A stretch of 16,585 nucleotides of DNA from Candidatus Rokuibacteriota bacterium (GTDB lineage Bacteria; Methylomirabilota; Methylomirabilia; Rokubacteriales; CSP1-6), in the NCBI GenBank assembly GCA_003220195.1, contig QHRT01000063.1, positions 1 through 16,585 on the forward strand, written 5' to 3'. Below, piece after piece: positions 14,329-16,585 of the stretch. A program made the translations under genes and the position numbers. Under the pieces are notes generated by a model. It had not been told where the DNA came from. It saw only the letters and a program-made list of their open reading frames with translations, and searched no databases. The stretch's first letter is position 1. Each line of letters begins with the position of its first letter.

Positions 14329-15675
14329 ATGAACATCAAGTCCGTCCGCGGTGTCCACGACATCCTGCCTGCCGAGGCTCCGCTCTGGCAGCGTCTGGAG
14401 AGCGCGGCCCGGCGGGTCTTCGGCGCCTATGGCTATCGCGAGATTCGCCTCCCGCTCTTCGAAAGGACCGAGCTTTTCGCCCGCGGGATCGGGGAAGTGA
14501 CCGACATCGTGCAGAAGGAGATGTACACCTTCGCCGATCGAACCGGGGAATCGCTGACCTTGCGGCCCGAGGCCACGGCTTCCGTGCTCCGCGCGTACAT
14601 CGAGCACGGTCTGCACGTTCAGCCGAAGCCGGTGAAGCTCTACACGATGGGCCCGATGTTCCGGTACGAGCGCCCCCAGGCCGGCCGTTACCGGCAGTTC
14701 CACCAGCTCGACGTCGAGGCGATCGGCGAGGACCACCCCGCGGTCGACGCCGAGGTGATCGGGATGCTCGTCCGGTTCTTCGCGGAGCTCGGGTTGGCCG
14801 ATCGCCTGGCCCTCCACATCAACTCGCTCGGCGACGGCGTCTGCCGTCCGGCGTACCGTGAGCGGCTGGTCGAATATCTGCGACAGCACGCGGCTCGACT
14901 CTGCGCCGAGTGTCGGGACCGGACCGAGCGGAATCCGCTTCGCGTCCTCGACTGCAAGAAGCCGGAGTGCCGTCCGGTGCTGGATCAGGCGCCGTCGCTG
15001 CTCGACTTCCTGTGCGACCCGTGCGCGGACAACTTCACGCGGGTGCGCGCCTATCTCGACGCGATGGGCATCCGCTACGTCGTCGATCGCCGACTCGTGC
15101 GCGGCTTCGATTATTACGTCCGCACCGCGTTCGAGCTGTTGACGACGGAGCTGGGCGCGCAGAACGCGGTCGCCGGCGGAGGCCGATACGATGGCCTCGT
15201 CGCCCTGCTCGGCGGTCCGCCGGACGCCGCGACCGGATTCGCGATCGGCATGGAGCGCGTGGTGCTGCTGCTGGGCGGGACGACCACGCCATGCCCGCCG
15301 GCGGCCTTCTTGATCCCGCTCGGCGACCAGGCTCTCACGCGGTTGCTTGCGGTAGCCCAAGAGGTGCGGGAGCGCGGAGTGCCGATCGAGCTCGGCTACG
15401 GGACGCGGAAGCTGCGCGCCGAGCTCGAGCGCGCCCACCGGCTCGGTGTGGATCACGTCGTGATCGTCGGAGAGACCGAGCTCGGCCGTGAGGAGGCGAT
15501 CATCCGCGAGATGAAGTCGGGGTCGCAACGCACCGTTCGCCTCGCGAGTCTCGGGGACGAGCTCGCCGCGCTCCCGGAACGAGCCAGCTCGACGGGCGCC
15601 ACGGCGTTGCGCTCCGAGGGCGCGGCGGCCTGCGAGGTCGGTTCGGCGGCCGTGACGTCTCCGGAGCATCCATGA
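14329..15675 (+). CDS. hisS: Histidine--tRNA ligase
   Basis: HisRS activates histidine with ATP and charges tRNA-His in the cytoplasm. The 448-residue product starts MNIKSVRGVHDILP and contains the class II motifs: motif 1 around FGAYGYREIRLPLFE, motif 2 MFRYERPQAGRYRQFHQLD, the histidine-specific VRGFDYYVRTAFEL, and motif 3 GFAIGMERV. An insertion with paired cysteines (CAEC, DCKKPEC, CDPC), common in many bacterial HisRS, precedes the HisA motif. The anticodon-binding domain ends near LASLGDELAAL. About 25 further Ala/Ser/Glu-rich residues follow, making the protein longer than the roughly 420 of E. coli. The ATG at 14329 has GAAGG five bases upstream. The stop overlaps the aspS start as ATGA, so the two synthetases are probably co-transcribed and coupled. 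Confidence 0.97.
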   Translation: MNIKSVRGVHDILPAEAPLWQRLESAARRVFGAYGYREIRLPLFERTELFARGIGEVTDIVQKEMYTFADRTGESLTLRPEATASVLRAYIEHGLHVQPKPVKLYTMGPMFRYERPQAGRYRQFHQLDVEAIGEDHPAVDAEVIGMLVRFFAELGLADRLALHINSLGDGVCRPAYRERLVEYLRQHAARLCAECRDRTERNPLRVLDCKKPECRPVLDQAPSLLDFLCDPCADNFTRVRAYLDAMGIRYVVDRRLVRGFDYYVRTAFELLTTELGAQNAVAGGGRYDGLVALLGGPPDAATGFAIGMERVVLLLGGTTTPCPPAAFLIPLGDQALTRLLAVAQEVRERGVPIELGYGTRKLRAELERAHRLGVDHVVIVGETELGREEAIIREMKSGSQRTVRLASLGDELAALPERASSTGATALRSEGAAACEVGSAAVTSPEHP

Positions 15676-16585
15676 GCGACGTGCTGGGCGACTGGCGCCG
15701 GAGCCATGCGTGCGGCGAGATTCGCCCCGAGCACGCCGGCGCGTCCGTCACGGTCATGGGTTGGGCGCATCGCCGTCGCGATCACGGTGGCCTGATCTTC
15801 ATCGATCTCCGCGACCGCACCGGGCTCGTGCAATGCGTGCTGGATCCCGGAGAGAGCGGTCAGGCGCACGTGCAGGGGGAGACGGTCCGGAGTGAGTTCG
15901 TCCTGGCCATCCGTGGGGAAGTCTCACGGCGCCCGCAGGGGACCGAAAATCCGAAATTGCCGACGGGCGAGGTGGAGATCCACGTCCGGGATCTCCGCAT
16001 CCTGAACGAGTCGCGAGCGCTGCCGTTTCCGGTCGACGACGATACCCCTGTCGACGAGCTGACGCGGCTCACGTACCGCTATCTCGACCTGCGCCGACCG
16101 TCCCTCCAGCGGAATTTCGCGCTGCGCGATGCCGTCGCGCGCGCGACCCGTGAGCATCTCCACGCGCACGGGTTCCTCGAGATCGAAACGCCGTTCCTGA
16201 CGCGATCCACGCCCGAAGGCGCGCGCGACTTCCTGGTCCCGAGCCGCCTCAATCCCGGGACGTTCTATGCGCTGCCCCAGTCTCCGCAGCTCTTCAAGCA
16301 GCTCCTGATGGTGGCGGGATTCGAGCGCTACTTCCAGATCGTGCGCTGCTTCCGTGACGAGGACCTGCGAAGAGACCGGCAGCCGGAGTTCACGCAGATC
16401 GACATCGAGACGTCGTTCCTCGGTCGAGACGAGTTCCTCGAGATCATCGAAGGCCTGGTGGCGAACATTTTCGCCCGGGTGCTCGGAACCGAGCTGCCGC
16501 GGCCGTTCCCGCGGCTCACGTATGCCGAGGCGATGGAGCGCTTCGGGTCCGACAAGCCCGACCTGCGATTCGCGATGGAGCTCCG
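15672..16585 (+). CDS. aspS: Aspartate--tRNA ligase, N-terminal 304 residues (gene runs off the right edge)
   Basis: AspRS charges tRNA-Asp. The frame from the ATG at 15672, overlapping the hisS stop, stays open to the window end; about half of a usual 585-600 residue bacterial AspRS is present. The N-terminal OB-fold anticodon-binding domain shows GWAHRRRDHGGLIFIDLRDRTG (residues 30-51 region) and VRSEFVLAIRGEV. The catalytic domain begins at RYLDLRRP, then ETPFLTRSTPEGARDFLVPSR, the flipping-loop sequence LPQSPQLFKQ and motif 2 RYFQIVRCFRDEDLR followed by QPEFTQID. Motif 3 lies outside. His38 in RRRDHGG, where discriminating enzymes have Leu, suggests a non-discriminating enzyme that also charges tRNA-Asn (inference from the literature as I recall it). 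Confidence 0.97.
   Translation, partial: MSDVLGDWRRSHACGEIRPEHAGASVTVMGWAHRRRDHGGLIFIDLRDRTGLVQCVLDPGESGQAHVQGETVRSEFVLAIRGEVSRRPQGTENPKLPTGEVEIHVRDLRILNESRALPFPVDDDTPVDELTRLTYRYLDLRRPSLQRNFALRDAVARATREHLHAHGFLEIETPFLTRSTPEGARDFLVPSRLNPGTFYALPQSPQLFKQLLMVAGFERYFQIVRCFRDEDLRRDRQPEFTQIDIETSFLGRDEFLEIIEGLVANIFARVLGTELPRPFPRLTYAEAMERFGSDKPDLRFAMEL

Noticed and set aside
14311..15669. A 452-codon minus-strand frame opposite hisS
   Set aside because: Exact antisense of a conserved synthetase gene, with no family features of its own.

Overview
The window comes from a high-GC bacterial chromosome (third codon positions mostly G or C, many GTG/TTG starts). Gene style and the tandem hisS-aspS order would fit an environmental lineage such as Rokubacteria/Methylomirabilota or a deltaproteobacterium, but I cannot place it from sequence alone. 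No tRNA, rRNA, CRISPR array, insertion sequence or phage gene is visible. Coding density is very high, and no gap between genes exceeds about 150 bases.

Layout. (1) 1-1616, minus strand: a Gfo/Idh/MocA dehydrogenase gene broken by two apparent small deletions, followed with overlapping or near-overlapping start by a TIM-barrel sugar-phosphate isomerase/epimerase that runs off the left edge. (2) 1704-4485, plus strand: an iolD-iolE pair diverging from block 1. These encode two consecutive steps of inositol catabolism, inosose dehydration and cleavage of the trihydroxycyclohexanedione ring. (3) 4491-8739, minus strand: a three-gene ABC importer (binding protein, then an unusually long fused permease, then ATPase) with 4-base stop/start overlaps throughout. 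The binding protein belongs to the iron/2-aminoethylphosphonate/hexose-phosphate (AfuA-like) group. (4) 8843-9388, plus strand: a lone 2H phosphoesterase whose 3' end overlaps the next operon antisense. (5) 9354-14206, minus strand: a second ABC importer (binding protein, two separate permeases, ATPase), probably led by a HAD-family phosphatase. A strong hairpin separates the binding-protein gene from its permeases. (6) 14329-16585, plus strand: hisS and the first half of aspS, overlapping by ATGA; aspS leaves the window.

How it may work together (inference): block 1 would supply an inositol-type dehydrogenase and an epimerase, IolE and IolD would process the resulting inosose, and the block 3 importer, sitting next to them, could supply a cyclitol or sugar-phosphate substrate. 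The pathway is incomplete here: no iolB, iolC, iolJ or iolA is present, and the local dehydrogenase reads as a pseudogene. The aminoacyl-tRNA synthetases are housekeeping. The AspRS carries a His in the anticodon-binding domain typical of the non-discriminating type.

I see no clearly new defence, mobile or RNA system. The best leads are the doubly deleted dehydrogenase, the AfuA-like importer beside inositol genes, and the non-canonical-looking iolD start.
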